Source of the DNA: Actinoplanes utahensis
GTDB lineage: Bacteria > Actinomycetota > Actinomycetes > Mycobacteriales > Micromonosporaceae
NCBI RefSeq assembly: GCF_016862455.1
Contig: NZ_BOMZ01000103.1
Span: 28,917 to 92,916, forward strand
Direction: 5' to 3'
Length of the DNA stretch: 64,000 nucleotides
Shown: in pieces, positions 7,681-17,761 of the stretch
Numbering within the stretch: the stretch's first letter is position 1
Layout of the letters: every line of letters starts with the position of its first letter
Notes under the pieces: model-generated
Told to the model about the DNA's origin: nothing
Databases searched by the model: none
What the model saw: the letters and a program-made list of their open reading frames with translations, nothing else
Translations under genes and position numbers: made by a program

Positions 7681-8256
7681 GTGCCCACGCGTCTGGCCGT
7701 GCTCGGCGCCACCGTGCTGCTCGCCGTCTCCGGCTGCAGCGAGGCGGCGGAGACGGCCGCACCCGCCCCCGTCGCCGTGCCCAGCACGGCCGTCGAGCCG
7801 GTGGCCGAGGTGCCCGCCGCGACGGCCGGCGGGGCCTGCGCCCTCTGGGATTACGACGTCATCGAGAAGACGATCGGGGTCCGTTTCTCGGTGGCGGCCT
7901 CCGACCAGGCCGGCGGCACGTCGACGTGCGTGGTGCAGCCGGACCGGCAGGCGTGGCCGGACCTGTCGCTGTCGGTGGTGCGGACGACCACGGCCGGCCC
8001 GGAGATCTTCCTCGGCGAGCGGGTGCCGGCGGGCGCGGCGAAGCTCACCGGGCTGGGACGGGCCGCGTACCGGCTGAATGCGAAGGCCACCGCTCAGCAC
8101 GGCCCGACCGTGGAGATCGGCTGGCTCAGCCAGGCCAAGCAGCTCCGGACCCTCCGTTTCACCTTCGCCCGGGGCGGCGCCGATCAGGCGAAGGTGACGG
8201 CCATGAACGCGAAGCTGCTCAACCTCGCCAAAGCGCTGAACACGACCGACGGCTAA
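7681..8256 (+). CDS. Secreted lipoprotein of unknown function (DUF3558-like)
   Basis: This 191-residue protein starts with a short signal peptide and a lipobox (LLAVSGCSEAA, Cys about residue 20), so it should be lipid-anchored outside the membrane. An Ala/Pro/Val-rich linker follows. The mature domain has two further cysteines (GACALWD and TSTCVVQ), likely a disulfide, in a pattern reminiscent of DUF3558. GGAAGGA precedes the GTG at 7681. The end overlaps the convergent ideR by 4 bases. Confidence 0.8.
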   Translation: MPTRLAVLGATVLLAVSGCSEAAETAAPAPVAVPSTAVEPVAEVPAATAGGACALWDYDVIEKTIGVRFSVAASDQAGGTSTCVVQPDRQAWPDLSLSVVRTTTAGPEIFLGERVPAGAAKLTGLGRAAYRLNAKATAQHGPTVEIGWLSQAKQLRTLRFTFARGGADQAKVTAMNAKLLNLAKALNTTDG

Positions 8257-8936
8257 CGCGCCGCCACGAAGACGCGGGACGCGACCTCACGCGGCAGACG
8301 GATCTTGTCGCCGGAGCGGTCCACAGTGACCCCGTCGCGCTCCTGGGCCACGGTGACCGTGGTGCCCGGGTTGATGCCGGCGGCGTGCAACTGGCGCAGC
8401 ACGTCGGAGTTGGTCTGGACGCTCTCGCAGATGCGGCGGATGACGACACTGCCGCTCAGCCCGGGGAAGGCGAGGTTCCGCTCGCCCTGGGTGAGGATCT
8501 CGGCGGGGTCGTCGAGCTCGCCGAACTGGTCGAGGCCGGGGATCGGGTTCCCGTACGGCGAGCGGGTCGGCTTGTTGAGCAGCTCGTAGACCCGCTTCTC
8601 GACGGCGTCGCTCATCACGTGCTCCCAGCGGCAGGCCTCCTCGTGGGCCTCCTCGTAGGGCATCCCGATGACGTTGACGAGCAGCAGCTCGGCGAGACGG
8701 TGTTTGCGCATGACGGCCACGGCGCTGCTGCGGCCCATGTCGGTCAGCACCAGGTGCCGATCGCCCTCGACGGTCAGCAGACCGTCACGCTCCATCCTGG
8801 CGACGGTCTGGCTGACCGTGGGACCGCTCTGGTGCAGGCGCTCGGCGATGCGGGCGCGGAGTGCGGGCACACCCTCCTCTTCGAGTTCGAGGATGGTGCG
8901 AAGGTACATCTCGGTGGTATCGACGAGATCGTTCAC
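8253..8936 (-). CDS. ideR: Iron-dependent repressor of the DtxR/IdeR family
   Basis: The Fe2+-activated dimeric repressor controls siderophore and iron-storage genes. The 227-residue protein begins MNDLVDTTEMYLRTI, nearly the same as mycobacterial IdeR, with the winged helix at 1-70 (recognition helix SGPTVSQTVARME), the dimerisation/metal domain at about 75-140 (HRLAE..., CRWEHVMS) and an SH3-like third domain to the end. The metal ligands Cys and His in EACRWEHVMSD are intact. The closeness to IdeR favours an iron rather than manganese regulator. No IdeR-type iron box was spotted in its own upstream region. Confidence 0.95.
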   Translation of the reverse strand: MNDLVDTTEMYLRTILELEEEGVPALRARIAERLHQSGPTVSQTVARMERDGLLTVEGDRHLVLTDMGRSSAVAVMRKHRLAELLLVNVIGMPYEEAHEEACRWEHVMSDAVEKRVYELLNKPTRSPYGNPIPGLDQFGELDDPAEILTQGERNLAFPGLSGSVVIRRICESVQTNSDVLRQLHAAGINPGTTVTVAQERDGVTVDRSGDKIRLPREVASRVFVAAR

Positions 8937-9081
8937 GATGCGGTCCTCCCAGCAGCGATAATACCGCGTTGCGGGGGGTTGACCTCCGCCCCGGACAAGT
9001 GCCAGGCGACCCTACCCGACGGCGGAATACGTGTGCTAACCACGCATCGCCCACGACCGGGGGACAGCCGGCCGTGGCAGC

Positions 9082-10272
9082 ATGTCGGTCATGGCGGACG
9101 ACACGACGGCGGTGGTGTGGGACAGCGCCCTGCTCGACTACGACATGGGCGATCATCCCCTGAATCCGGTGCGGGTCGAGCTGACCATGGCGCTGGCCCG
9201 GGATCTCGGCATCCTCGACCGGCCGGGGGTGCAGATGATCACTCCGGCGGAGGCTGATGAGACCGATCTCACTCGGGTGCACCGCGCCGACTACCTGGAC
9301 GCGGTCCGCCTCGCCCCGATCGACCCGTTCTTCAGCGGCTGGGGGCTGAACACGCCGGACAACCCGGTCTTCGACGACATGCACCAGGCCTCCGCCCGGA
9401 TCTGCGGCGCCACGCTCGCCGCCGCCCGCGCCGTCTGGCACGGCACGGCCCGGCGCGCGGTCAACGTGTCCGGCGGCCTGCACCACGCGATGCCGGCCCG
9501 GGCCGCCGGGTTCTGCGTCTACAACGATCCCGCGGTGGCGATCGCCTGGCTGCTGGCCGAGGGCGCGCAGCGGGTCGCCTACATCGACGTCGACGTGCAC
9601 CACGGCGACGGGGTGCAGGCCGCCTTCTACAACGACCCGCGGGTGCTCACGGTGAGCCTGCACGAGACGCCGCTGGCCCTGTTCCCCGGCACCGGGTTCG
9701 CCGACGAGACCGGCGGGCCGGACGCCGAGGGCACCGCCGTCAACGTGCCGCTGCCCCCGGGCACCGGCGACGCCGCCTGGCTGCGGGCGTTCCACGCGAT
9801 CGTGCCGTCGGTGGTCCGGGCCTTCGCGCCGGAGATCATCGTCAGCCAGTGCGGCGCCGACGCCCACCGGCTCGACCCGCTCGCCGATCTGAAGCTGTCG
9901 GTGGACGGTCAGCGGGCCGCCTACATCGCCATGCGGGGGCTGGCCGACGAGCTCTGCGACGGCCGCTGGGTGGCCACCGGCGGCGGTGGGTACGCGCTCG
10001 TCGAGGTGGTGCCCCGGGCCTGGTCGCACCTGCTCGCGGTGGCCACCGGCGAACCGCTGGCGCCCGGGACGCCGACCCCGCTGCAGTGGCGTGCGCTGGC
10101 CGCCGCCCGCCGCCCGGGCGAGACCGTCCCGGAGACGATGACCGACGGGACCGAGCCACCGGTGGAGTCCTGGCCGGGGACCAGCGACGACCCGGTGGAC
10201 CGGGCGATCCTCGCCACCCGGACGGCGGTCTTCCCGCTGCACGGCCTGGACCCGCACGACCCCAGGGACTGA
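9082..10272 (+). CDS. acuC: AcuC-type deacetylase (class I histone-deacetylase fold)
   Basis: This zinc-dependent deacylase removes acetyl groups from lysines; AcuC reactivates acetyl-CoA synthetase. The 396-residue protein shows the HDAC-fold signatures: GGLHHAM near residue 133, the zinc ligands in DVDVHHGDGVQ near residue 175, the HE dyad, SQCGADAH near residue 255 and GGGGY near residue 300. ATG at 9082 or 9091 could start translation; neither has a strong ribosome site. The GNAT/acyl-CoA-synthetase fusion follows after only 4 bp, so a writer and an eraser of protein acylation appear to be one operon. Confidence 0.92.
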   Translation: MSVMADDTTAVVWDSALLDYDMGDHPLNPVRVELTMALARDLGILDRPGVQMITPAEADETDLTRVHRADYLDAVRLAPIDPFFSGWGLNTPDNPVFDDMHQASARICGATLAAARAVWHGTARRAVNVSGGLHHAMPARAAGFCVYNDPAVAIAWLLAEGAQRVAYIDVDVHHGDGVQAAFYNDPRVLTVSLHETPLALFPGTGFADETGGPDAEGTAVNVPLPPGTGDAAWLRAFHAIVPSVVRAFAPEIIVSQCGADAHRLDPLADLKLSVDGQRAAYIAMRGLADELCDGRWVATGGGGYALVEVVPRAWSHLLAVATGEPLAPGTPTPLQWRALAAARRPGETVPETMTDGTEPPVESWPGTSDDPVDRAILATRTAVFPLHGLDPHDPRD

Positions 10273-10276
10273 CGCC

Positions 10277-12832
10277 GTGAACCGAAGCGCAGACGTTCTG
10301 CTCGCCGACGGCAGCGCCGTGCACCTGCGGCGGATCCGGCCGGAGGACGCGCCGGCCATCGTGGACTTCCACTCCCGGATGAGCGACCGCACCCGCTACC
10401 TCCGTTACTTCTCGCCCTATCCGCGCATTCCGGAGCGTGACCTGCAGCGGTTCGTCAACGTCGACCACCGTGACCGGGAGGCGTTCGTCACCCTCGCCGA
10501 CGGCCGGATCACCTCGGTCGGGCGGTACGAACGGCTCGGCCCCGACTCGCCGGACGCCGAGGTCGCCTTCGTGGTCGAGGACGCGCACCAGGGCCGGGGC
10601 ATCGGCTCGGTGCTGCTGGAACATCTCGCCGACGCGGCCCGGCAGAACGGGATCAGCCGGTTCGTCGCCGAGGTGCTCCCGGAGAACGGCGGCATGCTGC
10701 GGGTCTTCGGCGACTCCGGGTTCCAGGTGCAGCGCCGGTACGCCGACGGCGTGGTCCATCTCAGCTTCCCGATCGAGCCGACCGAGAAGTCGCGGGAGGT
10801 GCAGGAGTCCCGCGAGCACCTGACCGAGGCGCGGTCGATCGCCCGGCTGCTGGCGCCCCGCGGCATCGCGATCTACGGCGCCAGCGCCACCGGGCACGGG
10901 ATCGGCGCCCACATGCTCGGCAACCTGCGCGACGGCGGCTACACCGGTCACGTCGTGCCGGTGCATCCGACCGCGGAACGGGTGGCCGGGCTCCCGGCGT
11001 ACCGCAACGCCTCCGATGCCGGTGTCCCGATCGACCTGGCCCTGATCGCCGTGCCGGCCGACCGCGTCGCGGAGGCCGGGAGGGATGCCGCCCGCGCCGG
11101 GGCGGGCGGGGGTGTGGTGGTCTCGGCGGGTTTCGCCGAGACCGGCGACGAGGGCGCCGCACGGCAGCGCAACCTGGTCGAGGCGGCACGCGCGGCGGGG
11201 CTGCGGGTGATCGGCCCGAGCAGCTTCGGCATCGCCAACACCGACCCGGGGGTACGCCTCAACGCCACCATCTCGCCACGCCTGCCGATCGCCGGCCGGG
11301 TCGGCTTCTTCAGCCAGAGCGGCGCCCTCGGTGTCGCGCTGATGGCCGAGGCGGACCGGCGTGGCCTGGGCCTGTCCAGTTTCGTGTCGGCCGGCAACCG
11401 GGCCGACGTCTCCGGCAACGACCTGCTGCAGTACTGGCAGGACGACCCCGGCACCGACGTCGTCCTGCTCTACCTGGAGACCTTCGGCAACCCGCGCAAG
11501 TTCGCCCGTCTGGCCCGCCGGATGAGCCGGGTCAAACCGGTGGTGGCGGTGGCCTCGGCGACCCGCCCGCCGGGCCTGGCCGGTGACTCGCCCGGCCCGG
11601 ACGCGCACGCGGTGACCGCCCTGTTCGCCCGGTCCGGCGTGATCCGGGTGGACACCGTGCAGGAGCTCTTCGACGTCGGCATGCTGCTGGCCCACCAGCC
11701 GCTGCCGGCCGGCCGCCGGGTCGCCGTGGTCGGCAACTCGTCCGCGCTGGCCGAGCTGGCGGTGGTCGCCTGCCGTGCCGCCGGGCTGGAGGTGGCCGAC
11801 GGCTATCCCCGCGACACCGGCCCGGAGGCGGGCGCCCACGATCTCGCCGACACGCTCGCCGACGCGGCCGTCGACCCGTCGGTGGACGCGCTGGTGGTGG
11901 TGTTCGCGCCACCGATGCCGGGCCGGCACGCCGACGAGGACGCGGACTTCACGGCCGCGCTCGCCAGCGTCGCCCTGGCCGGTGAGAAACCGACTGTCGC
12001 GACGATGGTCTTCGGTCAGGCGCCGCCGCGGGTGCCCGCCTATCCGTCGGTCGAGGAGGCGGTCCGCGCGCTGTCCCGGGTGGTCGGTTACGCCGACTGG
12101 CTGCGCCGGCCGCCGGGCGTGATGCCGGTTCTCTCCGGCGTGGACCCGGTCGCCGCGGAGGCGGCGGTGGCGGCCGAGTCGGCGGCCGCGCTGCTCGCCG
12201 CGTACGGCATCCCGGTGGTTCCGTCCACCCTGGCCGGCAGCGCGGACGAGGCCGTCGCCGCGGCGGCTGAGCTGGGCTATCCGGTCGCGCTCAAGGCGGC
12301 GGGCGGTGCGTTGCGGCATCGGATCGACCTCGGCGCGGTGCGCCTCGCGGTCGCTGACGAGCCGGGGGTACGCGCGGCGTACCGCGAACTGGCCGGCGAG
12401 TTCGGCCCGGGTGTCCTGGTGCAGACCATGGTGCCGCCGGGCGTCGCCTGCACGGTCCAGACGGTCGAGGACCCGGCGTTCGGCCCGGTGGTCGGTTTCG
12501 GCCTGGGCGGGGTCGCCAGCGAACTGCTCGGCGATCTGGCCTGGCGGGCCGCGCCGCTCACCGACCGGGCCGCCGAGGCCCTGGTGGACGAGCCGCGGGC
12601 GGCGCCGCTGCTGCACGGTTACCGGGGCGCCACACCGGTGGACCGGGCCGCCCTGATCGATCTGCTGCTGCGGGTGGGCCGCCTCGCCGACGAGCAGCCG
12701 CGGGTCCGGTCGCTCACGTTGAACCCGGTGCTGGCCCGGCCGGACGGCTGGTCCGTGCTGCACGCGGCCGTCGAGTTCGGCGATCCGGGGGCCCGGCCGG
12801 ACACCGGCCCCCGGCGATTGCGGAGTGTGTGA
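10277..12832 (+). CDS. Pat-type protein acetyltransferase: GNAT fused to NDP-forming acyl-CoA synthetase
   Basis: The 851-residue protein starts with a GNAT acetyltransferase domain (1-165, acetyl-CoA loop QGRGIG at 105-110). CoA-binding Rossmann and ligase-CoA domains of the acetyl-CoA-synthetase (ADP-forming) type follow at about 185-600, then an ATP-grasp domain at about 610-840. Bacterial Pat enzymes acetylate acetyl-CoA synthetase and other proteins and use the synthetase-like part as a regulatory acyl-CoA or small-ligand sensor. The order GNAT first is the actinobacterial arrangement, the reverse of Salmonella Pat. Translation starts at GTG 10277, 4 bp after acuC. The gene ends directly against the convergent sigB. 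Confidence 0.9.
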   Translation: MNRSADVLLADGSAVHLRRIRPEDAPAIVDFHSRMSDRTRYLRYFSPYPRIPERDLQRFVNVDHRDREAFVTLADGRITSVGRYERLGPDSPDAEVAFVVEDAHQGRGIGSVLLEHLADAARQNGISRFVAEVLPENGGMLRVFGDSGFQVQRRYADGVVHLSFPIEPTEKSREVQESREHLTEARSIARLLAPRGIAIYGASATGHGIGAHMLGNLRDGGYTGHVVPVHPTAERVAGLPAYRNASDAGVPIDLALIAVPADRVAEAGRDAARAGAGGGVVVSAGFAETGDEGAARQRNLVEAARAAGLRVIGPSSFGIANTDPGVRLNATISPRLPIAGRVGFFSQSGALGVALMAEADRRGLGLSSFVSAGNRADVSGNDLLQYWQDDPGTDVVLLYLETFGNPRKFARLARRMSRVKPVVAVASATRPPGLAGDSPGPDAHAVTALFARSGVIRVDTVQELFDVGMLLAHQPLPAGRRVAVVGNSSALAELAVVACRAAGLEVADGYPRDTGPEAGAHDLADTLADAAVDPSVDALVVVFAPPMPGRHADEDADFTAALASVALAGEKPTVATMVFGQAPPRVPAYPSVEEAVRALSRVVGYADWLRRPPGVMPVLSGVDPVAAEAAVAAESAAALLAAYGIPVVPSTLAGSADEAVAAAAELGYPVALKAAGGALRHRIDLGAVRLAVADEPGVRAAYRELAGEFGPGVLVQTMVPPGVACTVQTVEDPAFGPVVGFGLGGVASELLGDLAWRAAPLTDRAAEALVDEPRAAPLLHGYRGATPVDRAALIDLLLRVGRLADEQPRVRSLTLNPVLARPDGWSVLHAAVEFGDPGARPDTGPRRLRSV

Positions 12833-13834
<1,002 letters not shown>

Positions 13835-14060
13835 TTTGAGTCCCCTCCCCGCGATAACGTCTCGTTCGTGCCAACCGCATTCGTGCCGGTGTGAGGGCAA
13901 GCTTCGTCCGCGGCGCGTTAAGCGGAGGTGAGGCCAGCGTCCAGGTGGCATGAATCGGGGAGAACCCTGACGTCGACAAGCCGACAACTCAGACCTTCGG
14001 GTCACCTGCGCGTGTTGCCGGAACTCGATATCGTGCGGGGGCCTAGGAAAGGGAGCCAGC

Positions 14061-14849
14061 GTGGTCTTCAAGCGAATGATGCAGGCGTTCGGGGTCGGCG
14101 GCCCGTCGGTCGACACCGTGCTCACCAACCCGAACACCTATCCGGGCGGTTTCCTGGAGGGCCGGGTGCAGGTGGTCGGCGGTGACCACGCCACCGACAT
14201 CGAGTACGTCGCGATCGGCCTCACCACCCGGGTCGAGGTGGAGAGCGGGGACAGTGAGTTCCAGTCGAACCAGGAGTTCCACCGCCAGCGGCTGACCGGC
14301 TCGTTCAAGCTGGAGCCCGGCGCCCGCCACGACGTCCCGTTCCGCTTCGAGGTCCCCTGGCAGACCCCGATCACCGATCTGTACGGGCAGCGCCTGCACG
14401 GCATGACCATGGGCCTGGCGACCGAGCTGGAGGTGGCCCGCGCCGTCGACAAGTCCGACCTGGACGCCGTCGCCGTGCACCCGCTGCCGGCTCAGGAGCG
14501 GATCCTCAACGCGCTGCTGCAGATCGGCTTCCGGTTCAGCAAGGCGGATGTGGAGCAGGGCCGGATCTACGGGGTGGAGCAGCATCTGCCGTTCTACCAG
14601 GAGATCGAGTTCTACCCGCCCCCGCAGTACGCGAGCGGCATCAACCAGCTGGAGCTCACGTTCCTGCCGACCCCGCAGAAACTGCAGGTGGTGCTGGAGC
14701 TGGACAAGCGCGGCGGCGTCTTCACCGAGGGGCGTGACGCGTTCGGCAGCTTCGACGTCGACTACGCGACCGCCGACCAGATCGACTGGGTGTCCCGCCT
14801 CGACCAGTGGCTGCGCCAGTCCGCCCAGCGCCGCGGCATGTTCTTCTAG
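14061..14849 (+). CDS. spo0M: Spo0M-like arrestin-fold sporulation protein
   Basis: Spo0M family proteins have two arrestin-like beta-sandwich domains and influence sporulation and cell-wall events in Bacillus; the actinobacterial role is not settled. The 262-residue protein begins MVFKRMMQAFGVGGPSVDTV and carries the family features of a YPGG turn near 30, EFQSNQEF near 75 and the late FGSFDVDY segment. AAAGGGAG lies 5 bases before the GTG. It converges with dtd, only 5 bp separating the stops. Presence fits a spore-forming actinomycete. Confidence 0.9.
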   Translation: MVFKRMMQAFGVGGPSVDTVLTNPNTYPGGFLEGRVQVVGGDHATDIEYVAIGLTTRVEVESGDSEFQSNQEFHRQRLTGSFKLEPGARHDVPFRFEVPWQTPITDLYGQRLHGMTMGLATELEVARAVDKSDLDAVAVHPLPAQERILNALLQIGFRFSKADVEQGRIYGVEQHLPFYQEIEFYPPPQYASGINQLELTFLPTPQKLQVVLELDKRGGVFTEGRDAFGSFDVDYATADQIDWVSRLDQWLRQSAQRRGMFF

Positions 14850-14854
14850 ATCTT

Positions 14855-15274
14855 CTAGAGCTCCAGCAGGACCGTGCACGGTCCGACGTTCACCGACTCC
14901 ACCAGCATGTGCGCCCGGAAGCGGCCGGTCTCCACGGTCGCTCCCCGGGCGCGCAGTGCTGTCACGTACTCGTCGATCAGTGGTTCGGCGGTCTCGGCGG
15001 GCGCGGCCGCGATCCAGCTCGGGCGGCGGCCCTTCCGGGCGTCGCCGTACAACGTGAACTGGCTGATCACCAGCAGCGGCGCGCCGAGGTCGGCGGCCGA
15101 CCGGTCGTCCAGGACCCGCAGCTCCCACGTCTTGCGGGCGAGCTCGGCGGCCTTGGCCGGGGTGTCGTCGTGCGTGACCCCGACCAGGACCAGCAGGCCG
15201 TCCTCAATCTTGCCGATCACCTCGTCGTCGACCGTCACACTCGCCCGGCTCACGGTCTGTACCAGTGCGCGCAT
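14855..15274 (-). CDS. dtd: D-aminoacyl-tRNA deacylase
   Basis: The enzyme hydrolyses D-aminoacyl-tRNAs so that D-amino acids do not poison translation. The 139 residues match the short bacterial DTD form. It begins MRALVQTVSRASV and has the SQFTLYGDARKGRRPSW motif near residue 78 and the GPCTVLLEL end; NVGPCT is the C-terminal catalytic motif in which Dtd usually has NxGP(V/F)T. Confidence 0.95.
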   Translation of the reverse strand: MRALVQTVSRASVTVDDEVIGKIEDGLLVLVGVTHDDTPAKAAELARKTWELRVLDDRSAADLGAPLLVISQFTLYGDARKGRRPSWIAAAPAETAEPLIDEYVTALRARGATVETGRFRAHMLVESVNVGPCTVLLEL

Positions 15275-15298
15275 GGGTGTGGACGGTAGCCGACCGCC

Positions 15299-15544
15299 TC
15301 AGCCGGCGTTGTCGCTGGTGTACTCGTCCTCGACGTGCAGGGCGCCGGTGGTGGCGTCGCCGGTCGTCGTGTTCGCCACGCCCGGTCCGGTGCGCGGCCG
15401 GTCCGGGAAGCTCGCCGGGCCCGCCGTGCCCCCGGTGGTGGTCATGATGCCCTCGCCGGCCGGCCCGCCGTTGCGCAGCTCCTCCGGGTCGGTTCCGGCG
15501 GGAATCGTGTTGGACAGTTCGCCTTCGGTACGGGGGTCGCTCAT
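15299..15544 (-). CDS. Small acidic Gly/Thr-rich hypothetical protein
   Basis: An 81-residue polar protein without cysteines, signal peptide or membrane helix, rich in Gly, Thr, Pro and Asp and probably disordered. GGAAGGTGG lies at good spacing before the ATG, which supports translation. It sits between dtd (24 bp away, same strand) and the divergent chemosensory operon. No family recognised. Confidence 0.6.
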   Translation of the reverse strand: MSDPRTEGELSNTIPAGTDPEELRNGGPAGEGIMTTTGGTAGPASFPDRPRTGPGVANTTTGDATTGALHVEDEYTSDNAG

Positions 15545-15796
15545 CGTCCACCTTCCGGTTCGTGGGGTGTCAACGCCCCGGTTTGCCCCGCTCCGGCCCG
15601 CGCAAACCCCGCTGCACGGCTGTCAAGTACGTGAATATCTCTCCGGCACGGTCCCGGCGGTGCCAGGATTTGCCTGGTCGGAGGGGTTGTCGAGATGTGA
15701 GCTCCCGTTGGTGAGCACCCCGGCGCTACCCCCATGTATGCACGGCGACCGACCTTCGCGTGCCGGTTCGGCCGGACTCAGATGGGAGACCCACCC

Positions 15797-17737
15797 ATGC
15801 CCCTCACCAGCACCGCCAGCGGGCGCAGCACCGACACGGCCCGGACGGCCCGGCCGCCCGCGTCGTCGGCTGCGGCGCGCCCGGCTCGTGGCGCCGATCC
15901 GGACGCGAGTCGCCGGCAGGCCCGCTCGGTGGCGAAACAGCAGCAGGCTGCCGAGCGGATCGCGTCGGCCACCGCCGAGATCTCCGCGCAGAACGCCGAG
16001 GCCGCCGAGGCGTCCCGGCAGCTGTCCGAATCGATGCAGCAGATCGCGGCGGGCGCCGAGGAGGCCTCCGGCGCCACCCAGCAGAGCCTGGCCGCGATGA
16101 ATCAGATCGAGGAGCGTGTCGGCCAGCAGGGACAGACCACCCGCCAGGTCGCCGACCTCAGCCAGGCGTTGCAGGCCCTGCTCAACGAGACCCGCACCGG
16201 GATCAGCAACCTGCTGGCCAACGTGGAGAGCGCCTCGGCCCGGCAGACCACCTCGGTCGTCACCATCACCGAGCTGGAGAAACAGGCCGACGAGATCGGT
16301 GAGATCGTCAAGACGGTCGCGCACATCGCCGATCAGACGAATCTGCTGGCCCTGAACGCGGCGATCGAGGCGGCCCGGGCCCGGCAGCACGGCAAGGGCT
16401 TCGCGGTGGTCGCCGACGAGGTGCGCACCCTCGCCGAGACGAGCGAGCGCAGCGCCCGGCAGATCCGTGACCTGATCGACGAGGTGCGTACCAGCGTCAC
16501 CGAGATCGCCGGTGCGGTGCAGAACTCCGCCGACGTGGCCCGGGGCGAGGTGGAGAAGGGCAAGACGATCACCTCGCAGCTGGAGACGATCCGGGCCGAC
16601 ATGGGCACGATCATGGCCGGCGCGGTGGAGATGGCGAAGGCCGCCGAGGAGTCGAAACGTGCCGCGGCGACCGCCAAGCAGCGGTCCGAGGAGATCGCCG
16701 CGGCGGCCGAGCAGCAGTCGGCGGCGTGCGAGGAGTCGCTGCAGACGGTGGCGCAGCAGACCCAGGCGCTGCGGCAGAGCGAGCAGGCGGCCGAAGCGCT
16801 GGCCGAGGTCTCCGAGACGTTGCGGAGCAGCACCGACATCGCCAAGAGCGCGGAGGAGGTCGCCTCCGCGGCGGAGGAGCTGTCCGCGGCGGTGGAGGAG
16901 ATCAACCGGGCCGCCACCCAGATCAACGTGGCGATCAACGAGATCAACACCGGGGCGCGGACGGCGGCTGAGAAGGGCCAGCAGACCTCCGAGCTGGTCG
17001 GCCAGATCGAGCAGGGCGCCCAGCTCTCGGCGAACCGTGGCGGGTCCGCGGTGGAACGCGCCGACGTGATCCTGGAGCTGCTGTCCACCAATAAGCAATC
17101 GGTCGACTCGATGATCAATGCGATCGGTCAGGCCGCCCGCGAGGGCGCCGACAACGTCCGCAAGGTCAGCGAGCTGGAGCAGATCTCCCGGCGGATCGAC
17201 AAGATCGTCGACGCCATCGCCAACGTGTCGATCCAGACCAACATGCTCGCGGTCAACGGGTCTGTCGAGTCGGCCCGGGCCGGCGAGTTCGGCAAGGGCT
17301 TCGCCGTGGTCTCCACCGACATCCGCAACCTGGCCCGGGACTCGGCCGACAACGCCGACCGGATCAAGGACCTGGTCAAGGCGGTGCAGGACCGGATCGT
17401 CGAGGTCCGCGCCGACCTGGAGGAGACGAGCCGGCTGTCGCTGGCCGAGGTCGAGTCGGCCAAGGCGACCACCGCCCGGCTGGAGGAGATCGAACGCGAC
17501 ATGCAGCAGGTCCGCGGCGGCAACGACGAGGTGCGCGAGTCGGCCCAGCAGATCGTGAGCGTGCTCGGCGAGGTCAAGATCGGCCTGGAGCAGATCGCCT
17601 CGTCGGCGAACGAGGCCGAGCAACTCGCCGCCCAGTCCTCCACCGCCGCCAAGGAGCAGGCGCAGGGCGCTGAGGAGCTCGCGGCCGCGGTCGAGGAGAT
17701 CGCCGCGCTCGCCGACGAGCTGCAGAACGCCGCCTGA
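15797..17737 (+). CDS. Soluble chemoreceptor with two signalling tips
   Basis: A 646-residue all-helical methyl-accepting-type protein with no transmembrane segment and no sensor domain. It has two complete signalling hairpin tips: ADQTNLLALNAAIEAARA near residues 178-195 and IQTNMLAVNGSVESARAG near 478-496, each followed by the GKGFAVV return helix. About 300 residues separate them, so two receptor hairpins seem joined in one chain. The first tip has RARQHGKG where most receptors have RAGE(H/Q)G(R/K)G. ATG at 15797 is chosen for GGGAG 8 bases upstream. It opens the chemosensory operon, 24 bp before the triple-CheW gene. It should bind CheA and CheW in the cytoplasm; the input is unknown. Confidence 0.9.
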   Translation: MPLTSTASGRSTDTARTARPPASSAAARPARGADPDASRRQARSVAKQQQAAERIASATAEISAQNAEAAEASRQLSESMQQIAAGAEEASGATQQSLAAMNQIEERVGQQGQTTRQVADLSQALQALLNETRTGISNLLANVESASARQTTSVVTITELEKQADEIGEIVKTVAHIADQTNLLALNAAIEAARARQHGKGFAVVADEVRTLAETSERSARQIRDLIDEVRTSVTEIAGAVQNSADVARGEVEKGKTITSQLETIRADMGTIMAGAVEMAKAAEESKRAAATAKQRSEEIAAAAEQQSAACEESLQTVAQQTQALRQSEQAAEALAEVSETLRSSTDIAKSAEEVASAAEELSAAVEEINRAATQINVAINEINTGARTAAEKGQQTSELVGQIEQGAQLSANRGGSAVERADVILELLSTNKQSVDSMINAIGQAAREGADNVRKVSELEQISRRIDKIVDAIANVSIQTNMLAVNGSVESARAGEFGKGFAVVSTDIRNLARDSADNADRIKDLVKAVQDRIVEVRADLEETSRLSLAEVESAKATTARLEEIERDMQQVRGGNDEVRESAQQIVSVLGEVKIGLEQIASSANEAEQLAAQSSTAAKEQAQGAEELAAAVEEIAALADELQNAA

Positions 17738-17761
17738 CCGGCGAGAAGGGGAGGACACCCG

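Noticed and set aside
15545..15796. Sigma-28-type flagellar promoter before the chemosensory operon
   Set aside because: The stretch around TCAAGTAC (15623) lacks a GCCGATAA-like -10 at the right distance. No convincing match was found elsewhere in the 252 bp.
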